A stretch of 64,000 bases of DNA. It comes from Curtobacterium caseinilyticum. GTDB lineage: Bacteria > Actinomycetota > Actinomycetes > Actinomycetales > Microbacteriaceae. Location: NCBI RefSeq assembly GCF_030363035.1, contig NZ_JAUCMN010000004.1:124001-188000 (forward strand), in the 5' to 3' direction. The position numbers and the translations under genes were made by a program. The notes beneath the pieces were generated by a model. The model was not told where the DNA came from, did not search any database, and saw only the letters and a program-made list of their open reading frames with translations. Numbering within the stretch: the first letter of the stretch is position 1; each line of letters begins with the position of its first letter. Below are positions 10,641 to 19,272 of this stretch, piece by piece.

Positions 10641-10703
10641 CTGACGGACGGGAGGCGCGGGGCGGGCGGGCGCCGTGCCTCCCGTCCGGCCGGCGCCGTG
10701 CCT
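10641..10703. repeat. GACGGGAGGC-family element with duplicated right arm
   Basis: Left arm CTGACGGACGGGAGGCGCGG is followed by two tandem right arms GCCGTGCCTCCCGTCCGG. It is an imperfect, expanded relative of the palindromes at 4415 and 8541. Confidence 0.75.
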
Positions 10704-10746
10704 CCCGTCCGGCGCGCCCCTCGGTGGTCCCGAGACTGCGAAAGTC

Positions 10747-10781
10747 CTCCACTTCCCTCCACGCGCCCCACTCCGCTCCAC
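10747..10781 (-). promoter_or_regulatory. Inverted array of four MraZ-type boxes
   Basis: CTCCAC or CCCCAC (GTGGAG/GTGGGG on the minus strand) starts at 10747, 10757, 10766 and 10776, a spacing of 10, 9 and 10 bp. It mirrors the plus-strand boxes next to mraZ and may be a second MraZ site. Confidence 0.5.
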
Positions 10782-10886
10782 GGGCCCGCCGTTCCGCGGA
10801 TCGGACGGGAGATCGCGCTCGTGACCGTGCCTGGCGACCGCCCCAGTCCGGGGGATCCGGGCAGTTCGGGGAGTTCGGACCGTTCC

Positions 10887-10934
10887 GTGGGGAGCGAAGT
10901 GGAGTAAAGTGGGGGACGCGACGGTCCGGTGGAG
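10887..10934 (+). promoter_or_regulatory. mraZ promoter with MraZ-type operator array
   Basis: GTGGGG (10887), GTGGAG (10899), GTGGGG (10909) and GTGGAG (10929) lie on one helix face with spacings of 12, 10 and 20 bp. In E. coli MraZ binds direct TGGGN repeats spaced by 5 nt, that is a 10-bp period. TAAAGT at 10905-10910 is a candidate -10 box between the repeats, so bound MraZ would block the dcw promoter. Confidence 0.65.
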
Positions 10935-10952
10935 CGGAGGGGAGGTCCCGAC

Positions 10953-11384
10953 GTGCTGCTCGGTACCCATGCCCCGAAACTCGACGAGAAGGGTCGCGTG
11001 ATCCTCCCCGCCAAGTTCCGGGACGAACTGTCCGGGGGGCTCGTGATGACCCGTGGGCAGGAGCGCTGCGTCGTGGTGTTCAGCGCGGACACGTTCGAGC
11101 AACTGCACGAGCGCATCCGGACGGCCCCGATGACGTCGAAGCGCACCCGGGACTACATGCGCCTGTTCCTCTCCGGAGCGAGCGCGGAGACCCCGGACAA
11201 GCAGAACCGCGTGACGATCCCGCAGAACCTCCGTGAGTACGCGGGGCTCGAGCGGGACCTCACGGTCATCGGCAGCGGTGACCGTGCCGAGATCTGGTCG
11301 ACCCCCGCGTGGGAGGCCTACTACGCCGAGGTCGAAGAGGGCTTCGCCGACAACGACGAGGAGGTGATCCCGGGGATCTTCTGA
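10953..11384 (+). CDS. mraZ: Transcriptional regulator MraZ
   Basis: DNA-binding regulator of the dcw operon with two AbrB-like SpoVT domains; the 143-residue length is standard. The N-terminus [22 protein letters not shown] and the second-domain block [18 protein letters not shown] are the family's conserved elements. GTG 10953 was chosen because GGAGG lies 8 nt upstream and the protein then begins as other MraZ proteins do; the frame is open further upstream. It is the first gene of the division cluster and probably represses its own promoter through the GTGGRG boxes. Confidence 0.95.
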   Translation: MLLGTHAPKLDEKGRVILPAKFRDELSGGLVMTRGQERCVVVFSADTFEQLHERIRTAPMTSKRTRDYMRLFLSGASAETPDKQNRVTIPQNLREYAGLERDLTVIGSGDRAEIWSTPAWEAYYAEVEEGFADNDEEVIPGIF

Positions 11385-11491
11385 TCCGCGGATCGGGACT
11401 CCCAGCCGTGGTGCCCTGACACACCTTCCCCGGTGTCAGGTCGCATGGATGGGGATCCGGGTGCGTGGCCCAGAGGACCGAGGGGCTGCAC

Positions 11492-12448
11492 ATGGCCGAA
11501 GACCAGCCGAAGTTCCCGCACACGCCGGTGATGCTCCAGCGCATCGTCGACCTGTTCGAACCCGCCCTCGACGGCGCGGGCAAGGTCGTCGTCGACGCCA
11601 CCCTCGGCATGGGCGGCCACTCCGAGGGGTTGCTCGAGCGGTTCCCGGACCTCACGCTCATCGGGCTCGACCGCGACACCGACGCGCTCGGCATCGCGGA
11701 GGAGCGACTCGCGCGCTTCGGCGACCGCGTGCGGCTCGTGCACACCGTGTACGACGGCATCGTCGAGGCGGTGGAGGGCGAGGGGTTCCACCAGGTCGAC
11801 GGCGTGCTGTTCGACCTCGGCGTGAGCTCGCTGCAGCTCGACCGTGCCGAACGCGGCTTCGCCTACAGCCAGGACGCCCCGCTGGACATGCGGATGGACC
11901 GGACCGAGGGGCAGACCGCGGCCGACGTCCTCGCCACCTACGACGAGGGCGAGCTCCGGCGCATCTTCCAGCGCTACGGCGAGGAGAAGCTCGCCGGCCG
12001 CTACGCCCGTGCGATCGTCGAGCGCCGCGCAGAGCGACCGTTCACGATGTCCGGTGACCTCGTGCAGGTGCTGCACGACGCGACCCCGGTGGCGATCCAG
12101 CGCCAGGGGCACCCGGCGAAGCGCGTCTTCCAGGCGCTCCGCATCGAGGTGAACGCCGAGCTGGCGGTGCTCGAACGGGCGATCCCGGCCGCGCTCGACA
12201 CCATCGGCGTCGGCGGTCGCATCGTGGTCGAGTCCTACCAGTCCCTCGAGGACCGCCTGGTCAAGCGGGCGCTGGTCGAACGGACGACGTCGAGCGCACC
12301 GGCCGGACTGCCGGTCGAGCTGCCGGAGCACGCCCCCACCTACTCCCTGGTCGTCAAGGGCGCGGAACTGGCCGACGAGGCCGAACGCGCCGCCAACCCC
12401 CGAGCCATCCCCGTGCGCCTGCGCGCGGCCGAGCGGATCCGGAAGTGA
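11492..12448 (+). CDS. rsmH: 16S rRNA (cytosine-1402-N4)-methyltransferase
   Basis: SAM-dependent enzyme (MraW) that methylates C1402 in the decoding centre of 16S rRNA. The 318-residue protein opens with FPHTPVMLQRIVDLF and carries the SAM-binding block DATLGMGGHSEG, LFDLGVSSLQLD and the C-terminal SYQSLEDR. ATG 11492 is preferred over an in-frame GTG at 11465 because GAGGGG precedes it. It is second in the dcw cluster, as usual, and one base separates its stop from the ftsL-like start. Confidence 0.95.
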   Translation: MAEDQPKFPHTPVMLQRIVDLFEPALDGAGKVVVDATLGMGGHSEGLLERFPDLTLIGLDRDTDALGIAEERLARFGDRVRLVHTVYDGIVEAVEGEGFHQVDGVLFDLGVSSLQLDRAERGFAYSQDAPLDMRMDRTEGQTAADVLATYDEGELRRIFQRYGEEKLAGRYARAIVERRAERPFTMSGDLVQVLHDATPVAIQRQGHPAKRVFQALRIEVNAELAVLERAIPAALDTIGVGGRIVVESYQSLEDRLVKRALVERTTSSAPAGLPVELPEHAPTYSLVVKGAELADEAERAANPRAIPVRLRAAERIRK

Positions 12449-12449
12449 C

Positions 12450-13145
12450 ATGAGCACGAACCTCGCACTCGTCGACCCCGTCGTCGTCCCGTCGCGTGCC
12501 CCGCAGCCGCCCCGCCGGGACCGCCCCGAGCTCGTCGAGGTCACGCCGTCGAAGGCGCAGCGCCGAGCCCGGCCGAAGATCGCCTACGCGATCGTGGCCG
12601 TCGTCGCGCTCGGCGTCCTGCTGCTCGCGCAGCTCGGCATCAGCATGGTGCTCAGCCAGGGGGCGTACACGCTCGACTCGCTGGGCGCCGAGCAGACGAA
12701 GCTCTCGCGCACGCAGCAGTCGCTGTCCGAGGAGCTCCGGGTGCTCGACTCCCCGCAGAACCTGGCCCGCAACGCGCAGTCGCTCGGCATGATCGCCAAC
12801 TCGACGCCGGTGTACCTCGACCCGCAGACCGGTCGTGTCTACGGCACCCCGACCCCGGCCGCGCCGGACGAGGCGACCGCGAGCACCGACAACCAGGTCC
12901 CGAACGCACTGCTCGACCCGGTGCCGCTCGCCGACCAGCAGCCGGAGGGCGCTGCCGCAGCCCCGGCGACCCCGAGCACGAAGGACACCGAGCAGTCGGC
13001 GCCCGCCACCGAGCGCGGTGCCGCGACGACCGAGGCCGGTGGCGCCGCTGGGAACAGCGCAGGTGCCAGCGCGTCGACCGGGGCATCCTCGACGCCGGAC
13101 GTAGAGTCCGACGCGAACCCGCTCCAGGCACCCACCACCCGGTGA
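12450..13145 (+). CDS. ftsL: FtsL-like septum protein
   Basis: Bitopic division protein of 231 residues, identified mainly by position between rsmH and ftsI. A cytoplasmic basic N-terminus (1-48) is followed by one membrane helix (about 49-70, AIVAVVALGVLLLAQLGISM) and a short heptad-like periplasmic segment (LGAEQTKLSRTQQSLSEELRVL). The remaining 100 or so residues are Ala/Thr/Pro-rich and unstructured, longer than in most FtsL proteins. In other bacteria FtsL binds the FtsB/FtsQ complex and activates FtsWI. FtsL sequences are poorly conserved, so the family call rests on architecture and synteny. Confidence 0.75.
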   Translation: MSTNLALVDPVVVPSRAPQPPRRDRPELVEVTPSKAQRRARPKIAYAIVAVVALGVLLLAQLGISMVLSQGAYTLDSLGAEQTKLSRTQQSLSEELRVLDSPQNLARNAQSLGMIANSTPVYLDPQTGRVYGTPTPAAPDEATASTDNQVPNALLDPVPLADQQPEGAAAAPATPSTKDTEQSAPATERGAATTEAGGAAGNSAGASASTGASSTPDVESDANPLQAPTTR

Positions 13146-13194
13146 CCTGCGCGCCGGGACACCCTGCTGCACCACCCGGGAAGGACCGCACCGC

Positions 13195-14964
13195 GTGACG
13201 AAGACGATCCGCAGCCCTCGACTGCGCTACAGCGTGGTGATCATCGCCGTGATCGCCCTGGTGGCGGTCTTCGTGATCCGCCTGGTCGACATCCAGGTCG
13301 TGCAGGCGGCGGACCTCAACGACGCGTCGAAGGCGAAGCGGAGCATCCCGGTCACCATCTACGGCGCACGCGGAGCGATCGTCGACCGCAACGGCGTGGA
13401 GCTCGCCGACAGCGTCAACCGCTACAACATCACGACGGCGCCACGGCTCGTGAAGGGCTTCACCGGCAAGCTCGGCGGCGACCGGCTGAAGAAGGTGTCG
13501 GTCGACGACGCGCTCCGGGCCCTCGCGAAGGCGTCCGGTGGCGACGTCGCCGCGATGCAGAAGGCGATCGCGGCCGATCCGACGTCGCAGTTCGCGTACC
13601 TGGTCAAGGGCCTCGACGTGAAGCACTACGAGGCCGTCGCGGCGCTCGGCATCCCCTGGGTCTACAAGGACCAGCAGACCGCCCGGGTCTACCCGATGGG
13701 CGCGACCGGCGGTGCCCTGACCGGCTTCATGGGGACCGACGGCGCCCAGGCCGGACTCGAGTACTCCTACAACCAGTGCCTCGCGGGCAAGAACGGCTCC
13801 GAGACGTACGAGCGCGGTGAGGACGGCGTGCAGCTGCCCGGCAGCACCCGGACGACCGAGCAGGCCAAGGACGGCGGGACGCTGCAGACCACGATCGACA
13901 GCGACCTGCAGTACATGGCGCAGCAGACCATCACGTCCGCGGCGAAGACCCTGCAGGCCGAGTCCGCCACCGCGACCGTCGTGGACGTGAAGACGGGGGA
14001 GCTCCTCGCCGTCGCCGACACCCCGACCGTGGACCCGAACGACGTCGACGCGACGAAGGACAAGGGCGCCTTCGGCTCCCGCGCACTGACGTCGACGTAC
14101 GAGCCCGGTTCGACGATCAAGGCCGCCATCGCCGCGGCGCTCATCGACCAGGGCAAGTCGAGCCCCACCGACCGCGCCGTCGTGCCGTACTCGCGGTCGT
14201 TCCCCTGGGGCGGCAAGATCCAGGACTCCGAGTTCCACCAGACCGAGAACCTGACGCTCACGGGCATCCTGCAGAACTCGTCGAACGTGGGCATCACCGA
14301 ACTCGGTGAGCGGCTCACGGAGCAGCAGCGCTACGACTACATGAAGAAGTTCGGGCTCTTCGAGCCGGAGTCGGCGATCGAGTACCCGGGCCAGCCGGGC
14401 ATGGAGTACGGCCCGAGCCCCGACTGGGACCAGCAGACCAACATCAACTCGATGTTCGGCCAGGGCATCTCGACGACGGCGATCCAGGTCGCGAGCGTGT
14501 TCCAGACCCTCGCGAACGAGGGCGTCCGCATCCCCCTGCACATGGTGAAGGGCTGCGAGACCGCCGACGGCAGGACCATCGACGCGCCCGACGTGCAGGG
14601 CTCCCGCGTCGTCTCGGCCGCTGCCGCCGACCAGACCGTCAAGATGCTGCAGAGCGTCGTGACGGGCGGCACGCTGGTGGGCATGAAGCCGATCTCCGGC
14701 TACAACATCGCCGCGAAGACCGGTACCGCCGAGGTCGCCGAGGGCTCGAAGGGCTACGGCGGACAGCGCATCACGTCGGTGGCCGGAATGGCACCCGCCG
14801 AGGACCCCCAGTATGTTGTCACGGTGACGTTCACGAAGCCGCAGACCAACAAGTGGTCCAGCGGAGCGGCTCCGGCGTTCCGCACTCTCATGTCCCAGGT
14901 GCTCGAGAAGTACCGAGTAGCCCCCTCCACGGCCGAGGCGCAGCTGTACCCGTCCACGTGGTGA
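13195..14964 (+). CDS. ftsI: Septal penicillin-binding protein (class B transpeptidase)
   Basis: Crosslinks septal peptidoglycan together with the FtsW glycosyltransferase. The 589-residue protein has an N-terminal membrane anchor (about 15-32), a dimerisation domain containing YGARGAIVDRNG, and a transpeptidase domain with the nucleophile S306 in STIK, the SSN motif near 362 and KTGT at 508-511. GTG 13195 follows GGGAAGGA. The gene is between ftsL and murE, the standard place, and there is no C-terminal PASTA repeat. Confidence 0.95.
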   Translation: MTKTIRSPRLRYSVVIIAVIALVAVFVIRLVDIQVVQAADLNDASKAKRSIPVTIYGARGAIVDRNGVELADSVNRYNITTAPRLVKGFTGKLGGDRLKKVSVDDALRALAKASGGDVAAMQKAIAADPTSQFAYLVKGLDVKHYEAVAALGIPWVYKDQQTARVYPMGATGGALTGFMGTDGAQAGLEYSYNQCLAGKNGSETYERGEDGVQLPGSTRTTEQAKDGGTLQTTIDSDLQYMAQQTITSAAKTLQAESATATVVDVKTGELLAVADTPTVDPNDVDATKDKGAFGSRALTSTYEPGSTIKAAIAAALIDQGKSSPTDRAVVPYSRSFPWGGKIQDSEFHQTENLTLTGILQNSSNVGITELGERLTEQQRYDYMKKFGLFEPESAIEYPGQPGMEYGPSPDWDQQTNINSMFGQGISTTAIQVASVFQTLANEGVRIPLHMVKGCETADGRTIDAPDVQGSRVVSAAAADQTVKMLQSVVTGGTLVGMKPISGYNIAAKTGTAEVAEGSKGYGGQRITSVAGMAPAEDPQYVVTVTFTKPQTNKWSSGAAPAFRTLMSQVLEKYRVAPSTAEAQLYPSTW

Positions 14965-14978
14965 GGAAGAAGGAGCAC

Positions 14979-16604
14979 TTGTCCGCACGGATCCCCCCGG
15001 TCCTCCGACCCGAACACCCGACCCCGAGGAGCGTGGCCGAACTCGCGAACGCGTTCGGCATGCGCGTCGTCGGCACGGTCGACGCCGTCGAGACCACGGG
15101 TGTCACGCTGAGCGCCGCCGAGGTGCAGCCGGGTGACCTGTTCGTCGGCGTGCACGGCGCGAACCGGCACGGCGCGCAGTTCGCCACCGAAGCCGCCGAG
15201 CGCGGCGCCGTCGCGGTGCTGACCGACGCGGACGGCGTCGCCCTCGCCGAGCCGGCCGGCCTGCCGGTGCTCGTGGTCGAGGACCCCCGTGCTGCGCTCG
15301 GCGACGTGTCCGCGTGGGTCTACCGCACCCACCCGGACGAGGCCACGGACCTGCCGCAGCTCTTCGCCACGACCGGCACGAACGGCAAGACGAGCACGTC
15401 CTACATCCTCGAGGGCATCCTCAAGCAGCTCGGCCTGGTCACCGGCCTCAGCTCGACCGCGGAGCGCCACATCGGCACGCTCAGCGTGACGAGCCGCCTC
15501 ACCACGCCCGAGGCGAGCGAGATGCACGCCCTGTTGGCACGCATGCGCGAGTCCGAGGTCCGCGCGGTCGCCGTCGAGGTCAGCGCGCAGGCACTGAGCC
15601 GCCACCGCGTCGACGGCATCGTCTTCGACGTCGCCGGCTTCACGAACCTGTCGCACGACCACCTCGACGACTACGCCGACATGGAGGAGTACTACCAGGC
15701 GAAGCTCCCGCTGTTCCAGCCCGAGCACGCCCGCCGCGGCGTCGTCTCGCTGGACACCGACTGGGGCCACCGTGTGGTGCAGGACTCCCGCATCCCGGTC
15801 ACCACCATCACGGTGCACCCCGAGGTCGAGGCCGAGTGGCACGTCGACATCGTCGCTGCGGAGGCCGCCTACACCGAGTTCCGGCTGACCGGTCCCGAGG
15901 GCCGCGAGCTCACCACGCGCGTGCCCCTGATCGGTTGGCACATGGCGGCCAACGCCGCGCTCGCGATCGTCATGCTGGTCGAGGGCGGCTTCGAGCTCGG
16001 GGCGATCGCCCACGCGCTCGGGTCGAACCACCGCCGCTACGCCGACGAGACCGACGAGCACCCGGTCAGCGCCGTCGAGTGCTACCTGCCCGGTCGCACC
16101 GAGCGCGTCTCCGGCGACCGCGGCCCGAGCGTCTACGTCGACTTCGGCCACAGCGCCGACGCGTTCGAGAACACCCTCGCCGCCGTGCGTCAGTTCACGC
16201 CGGGCCGGGTCCTCATGCTGTTCGGCGCCGACGGCGACCGCGACACGACCAAGCGCGGCGACATGGCCCGTGTGGCAGCGGCGGGGAGCGACGTCCTCGT
16301 CATCACCGACCACCACCCGCGCTTCGAGGACGCCGCCTCGATCCGGAAGACCCTGGTCGACGCCGCACGCGAGGCCTACCCGGACCACGAGACCTACGAG
16401 GTCAGCCCGCCCGAGGCCGCCATCCGCAAGGCGGTCAGCCTGGTCGGCGAGGGGGACTCGATCCTCTGGGCCGGTCCCGGACACCAGGACTACCGCGACA
16501 TCGCTGGCGTCCGCACGCCGTACTCGGCCCGCGACGAGGCCCGCAAGGCCCTCCGCGAGGCCGGCTGGGAGCCGAACTCCGGTCCGGCGGAGGAGATCCG
16601 ATGA
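14979..16604 (+). CDS. murE: UDP-MurNAc-tripeptide ligase MurE with altered DNPR motif
   Basis: Adds the third amino acid to UDP-MurNAc-L-Ala-D-Glu. The 541-residue protein has the ATP loop TGTNGKTS (132-139) and the usual three-domain Mur ligase layout. The motif that normally reads DNPR in meso-diaminopimelate enzymes is DHHPR here (444-448), which suggests another substrate. Type-B peptidoglycan in Microbacteriaceae can carry homoserine or diaminobutyrate at this position. TTG 14979 was chosen because AAGGAG precedes it; GTG codons at 14958 and 14961 overlapping the ftsI stop are alternatives. The gene overlaps murF by 4 bp. Confidence 0.92.
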   Translation: MSARIPPVLRPEHPTPRSVAELANAFGMRVVGTVDAVETTGVTLSAAEVQPGDLFVGVHGANRHGAQFATEAAERGAVAVLTDADGVALAEPAGLPVLVVEDPRAALGDVSAWVYRTHPDEATDLPQLFATTGTNGKTSTSYILEGILKQLGLVTGLSSTAERHIGTLSVTSRLTTPEASEMHALLARMRESEVRAVAVEVSAQALSRHRVDGIVFDVAGFTNLSHDHLDDYADMEEYYQAKLPLFQPEHARRGVVSLDTDWGHRVVQDSRIPVTTITVHPEVEAEWHVDIVAAEAAYTEFRLTGPEGRELTTRVPLIGWHMAANAALAIVMLVEGGFELGAIAHALGSNHRRYADETDEHPVSAVECYLPGRTERVSGDRGPSVYVDFGHSADAFENTLAAVRQFTPGRVLMLFGADGDRDTTKRGDMARVAAAGSDVLVITDHHPRFEDAASIRKTLVDAAREAYPDHETYEVSPPEAAIRKAVSLVGEGDSILWAGPGHQDYRDIAGVRTPYSARDEARKALREAGWEPNSGPAEEIR

Positions 16605-18172
16605 TCGCCCTGACCCTCGCCGAGATCGCCGCCGCGATCGGCGGCGAGCTCGTCAGCGGTGCCCCCGAGCGGATCGTCGACGGCAGCGTCGAGACGGACT
16701 CGCGCCTCGTCGGCGCGGGCAGCGTCTTCTTCGCGCTCCTCGGCGAGGAGACCGACGGACACCGCTTCGTGCCCGCCGCCGCGCAGGCCGGAGCGGCCCT
16801 CGTCGTCACCGAGCGGGCCGTCGAGCTGCCCGAGGGCACCGGGACCGCACAGGTCGTCGTGGCCGACGGGTACGCAGCCCTCGCGGCACTCGCGCACGAG
16901 GTCGTCGCCCGCGTCCGCGCGTCGAGCGCCGACCGCGTCGACGAGCAGGGGCGCCCGGCACCGCTGCGCGTGGTCGGCATCACCGGCTCGAACGGCAAGA
17001 CGAGCACCAAGAACATGCTCCGCACGATCCTCGAGCAGCACGGCGCCACCGTCGCACCGCAGGGGTCGTTCAACAACCACGTCGGCGCGCCCGTGTCGAT
17101 GCTCCGCATCACCCACGACACGCGGTTCCTCGTGGTCGAGATGGGCGCGAGCGGCATCGGCCACATCGCGAAGCTCGTCTCGATCGCCGAGCCCGACGTC
17201 GGCGTCGTCCTCAAGGTCGGACTGGCGCACGCCGGCGAGTTCGGCGGGATCGAGGCGACACAGCGCGCGAAGTCCGAGATGGTCACCGACCTGCCCGCCA
17301 CCGCGACGGCCCTGCTCAACGTGGACGACGACCGCGTGGCGTCCATGCGCGCGATCACCGACGCGACGGTCGTCGGCTTCGGCACGTCCGCCGGGGCGGA
17401 CTACCGCATCTCCGGCATCGAGACGGACCGCAGCGGCACCCGCTTCACGCTCACCGCTCCTCTCCCCTCCGGCACGGCCGGCCTGCCGTTGGCGCGTCAG
17501 TCCGGAACCGGCGGCGTGGACCCCGTCCGTCCCGGTGGTGACGGTCTCGACGACGCGACGGACCAGCCGGGAGGCACGCCCCGCCTCCCCGAGACCGTCG
17601 ACGTCCGTCTCGCCATCCTGGGCGAGCACCACGCGATGAACGCGTCCGCCGCGCTCACCGTGGCGCACCTGTGGGGTGTCCCGCTCGCCGCCGGCGCCGA
17701 GGCGCTCGCGTCGATGACGCGAGCCGAGCGCTGGCGCATGGAGCTCCTCCAGGGCGGCCCGGAGGGCGTGACCGTCATCAACGACGCCTACAACGCCTCC
17801 CCGGACTCGATGGCGGCCGCGCTCCGGACCCTGGCGCAGATCGTGCGCCCGGGGGAGCGCTCCGTCGCCGTGCTCGGTGAGATGGCAGAGCTCGGCGAGT
17901 TCTCGACCGAGGAGCACGACACCATCGGTCGGCTCGTCGTCCGTCTGAACATCGGGCAGCTCGTGGTCGTCGGCCGCGGCGCCGCGCCCATCCACCAGGC
18001 CGCCACCCTCGAGGGGTCGTGGGACGGCGAGTCCGTGTACATCGAGGACGTCGACGACGCCGTCCGTGCCCTGCAGGAGATGGTCCGCCCCGGCGACGTC
18101 GTCCTCGTCAAGTCCTCGAAGTCCGCCGAACTGCGATTCCTCGGCGACCGCCTCGGAGGTGTCACCGAATGA
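16601..18172 (+). CDS. murF: UDP-MurNAc-tripeptide-D-Ala-D-Ala ligase
   Basis: Adds D-Ala-D-Ala to complete the UDP-MurNAc-pentapeptide. The 523-residue protein contains the ATP loop [10 protein letters not shown] and the C-terminal [11 protein letters not shown] block. ATG 16601 overlaps the murE stop. A Gly/Pro/Thr-rich stretch at about 286-333 is unlike the rest of the central domain and looks inserted; it contains a GGGAGGC/GCCTCCC hairpin related to the dispersed palindromes. The protein is longer than the roughly 450-510 residues usual for MurF. Confidence 0.95.
   Translation: MIALTLAEIAAAIGGELVSGAPERIVDGSVETDSRLVGAGSVFFALLGEETDGHRFVPAAAQAGAALVVTERAVELPEGTGTAQVVVADGYAALAALAHEVVARVRASSADRVDEQGRPAPLRVVGITGSNGKTSTKNMLRTILEQHGATVAPQGSFNNHVGAPVSMLRITHDTRFLVVEMGASGIGHIAKLVSIAEPDVGVVLKVGLAHAGEFGGIEATQRAKSEMVTDLPATATALLNVDDDRVASMRAITDATVVGFGTSAGADYRISGIETDRSGTRFTLTAPLPSGTAGLPLARQSGTGGVDPVRPGGDGLDDATDQPGGTPRLPETVDVRLAILGEHHAMNASAALTVAHLWGVPLAAGAEALASMTRAERWRMELLQGGPEGVTVINDAYNASPDSMAAALRTLAQIVRPGERSVAVLGEMAELGEFSTEEHDTIGRLVVRLNIGQLVVVGRGAAPIHQAATLEGSWDGESVYIEDVDDAVRALQEMVRPGDVVLVKSSKSAELRFLGDRLGGVTE
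17569..17589 (+). repeat. GGGAGGC/GCCTCCC hairpin inside murF
   Basis: Stem GGGAGGC with a 7-nt loop and GCCTCCC, inside the low-complexity segment of murF and encoding the residues around PGGTPRLP. It matches the core of the intergenic palindromes but lacks the outer GACG/CGTC. Confidence 0.45.
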
Positions 18173-19272
18173 TCGCGCTCCTCGTCGCCGGCGCCGTGGC
18201 GCTGGTGTTCACACTGCTGCTCACCCCGTTGTTCATCAAGCTGTTCCACCGGCTCGGCTGGGGTCAGTTCATCCGTGACGACGGCCCGCAGTCGCACCAC
18301 ACCAAGCGCGGCACCGCGACCATGGGCGGCATCGTCCTGATCCTCGGCGCGGTGCTCGGCTACTTCGTCGGGCACCTGGTCGGCCGTGACTCGGTGACGC
18401 TGTCCGGTCTGCTCGTGCTCTTCCTCATGGTCGGGCTCGGGTTCGTCGGCTTCATCGACGACTTCCTCAAGGTCCGGCGCCAGCGGAGCCTCGGGCTCGG
18501 CGGTTGGGCGAAGGTCCTCGGTCAGGTCATCGTCGGTGTGGTCTTCGCGACGATCGCCCTCGTCGTCCCGACGGGCAACGGCAAGCCGCCGGCGTCCACC
18601 ATGATCTCCGCGATCCGCGACGTGCCGTGGCTCGACTTCATGGTGCTCGGCACCGTGATCGGGACCGTCCTGTACCTGGCGTGGATCGTCCTGCTGACGG
18701 TGTCGACGTCGAACGGCGTCAACGTCGCGGACGGCCTCGACGGGCTCGCGACCGGCTCGAGCATCCTGGCCATCGGCTCGTACGTCATCATCGGCTTCTG
18801 GCAGTCGAACCAGATCTGCGGCGGTGCCCGGCTCGACGAGAGCACGGCCCACGCCTGCTACAGCACGTCCGACCCCCTCGACCTCGCGGTCGTCGCGGCC
18901 GCGGTGTGCGGTGGCCTGATCGGCTTCCTCTGGTACAACACCTCGCCGGCGCAGATCTTCCTCGGCGACACCGGGTCGCTCGGGCTCGGTGGCGCCCTGG
19001 CCGGTCTGGCGATCCTCAGCCGCACCGAGCTCCTGCTGATCCTGATCGGCGGCCTGTTCTTCATCGTCACCGGCTCGGTCATCCTGCAGCGGGCCTACTT
19101 CAAGATCACCCACGGCAAGCGCATCTTCCGGATGAGTCCGCTGCACCACCACTTCGAGCTGAAGGGGTGGGCCGAGGTGACCGTCGTCGTCCGGTTCTGG
19201 ATCATCGCGGGGCTCTGCGTCGCGGCCGGTGTCGGACTCTTCTACCTGGAATGGATCGCCCGAGTTGGTTGA
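18169..19272 (+). CDS. mraY: Phospho-MurNAc-pentapeptide transferase
   Basis: Polytopic membrane enzyme that transfers phospho-MurNAc-pentapeptide to undecaprenyl phosphate, giving lipid I. The 367-residue protein has about ten hydrophobic segments, the motif [14 protein letters not shown], the catalytic region [10 protein letters not shown], and [12 protein letters not shown], and ends with the [10 protein letters not shown] block typical of MraY. ATG 18169 overlaps the murF stop by 4 bp, indicating translational coupling. Confidence 0.96.
   Translation: MIALLVAGAVALVFTLLLTPLFIKLFHRLGWGQFIRDDGPQSHHTKRGTATMGGIVLILGAVLGYFVGHLVGRDSVTLSGLLVLFLMVGLGFVGFIDDFLKVRRQRSLGLGGWAKVLGQVIVGVVFATIALVVPTGNGKPPASTMISAIRDVPWLDFMVLGTVIGTVLYLAWIVLLTVSTSNGVNVADGLDGLATGSSILAIGSYVIIGFWQSNQICGGARLDESTAHACYSTSDPLDLAVVAAAVCGGLIGFLWYNTSPAQIFLGDTGSLGLGGALAGLAILSRTELLLILIGGLFFIVTGSVILQRAYFKITHGKRIFRMSPLHHHFELKGWAEVTVVVRFWIIAGLCVAAGVGLFYLEWIARVG

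Larger units (their letters stand above)
10249..10952. other. Gene-free gap before mraZ
   Basis: This 704-bp stretch holds no credible gene. In order it contains a terminator hairpin, a 19-bp tandem array, a GACGGGAGGC-family element, an inverted array of MraZ-type boxes, and the mraZ promoter/operator. Long open frames on the reverse strand only trace the tandem repeats. Confidence 0.8.

Noticed and set aside
10086-11108. 340-residue open frame opposite DUF3040, repeats and mraZ
   Set aside because: Its periodic peptide only reflects the 19-bp tandem array and runs across the mraZ promoter and gene.
12652-14988. 778-residue open frame opposite ftsL-ftsI
   Set aside because: Antisense shadow; the plus strand has FtsI active-site motifs.
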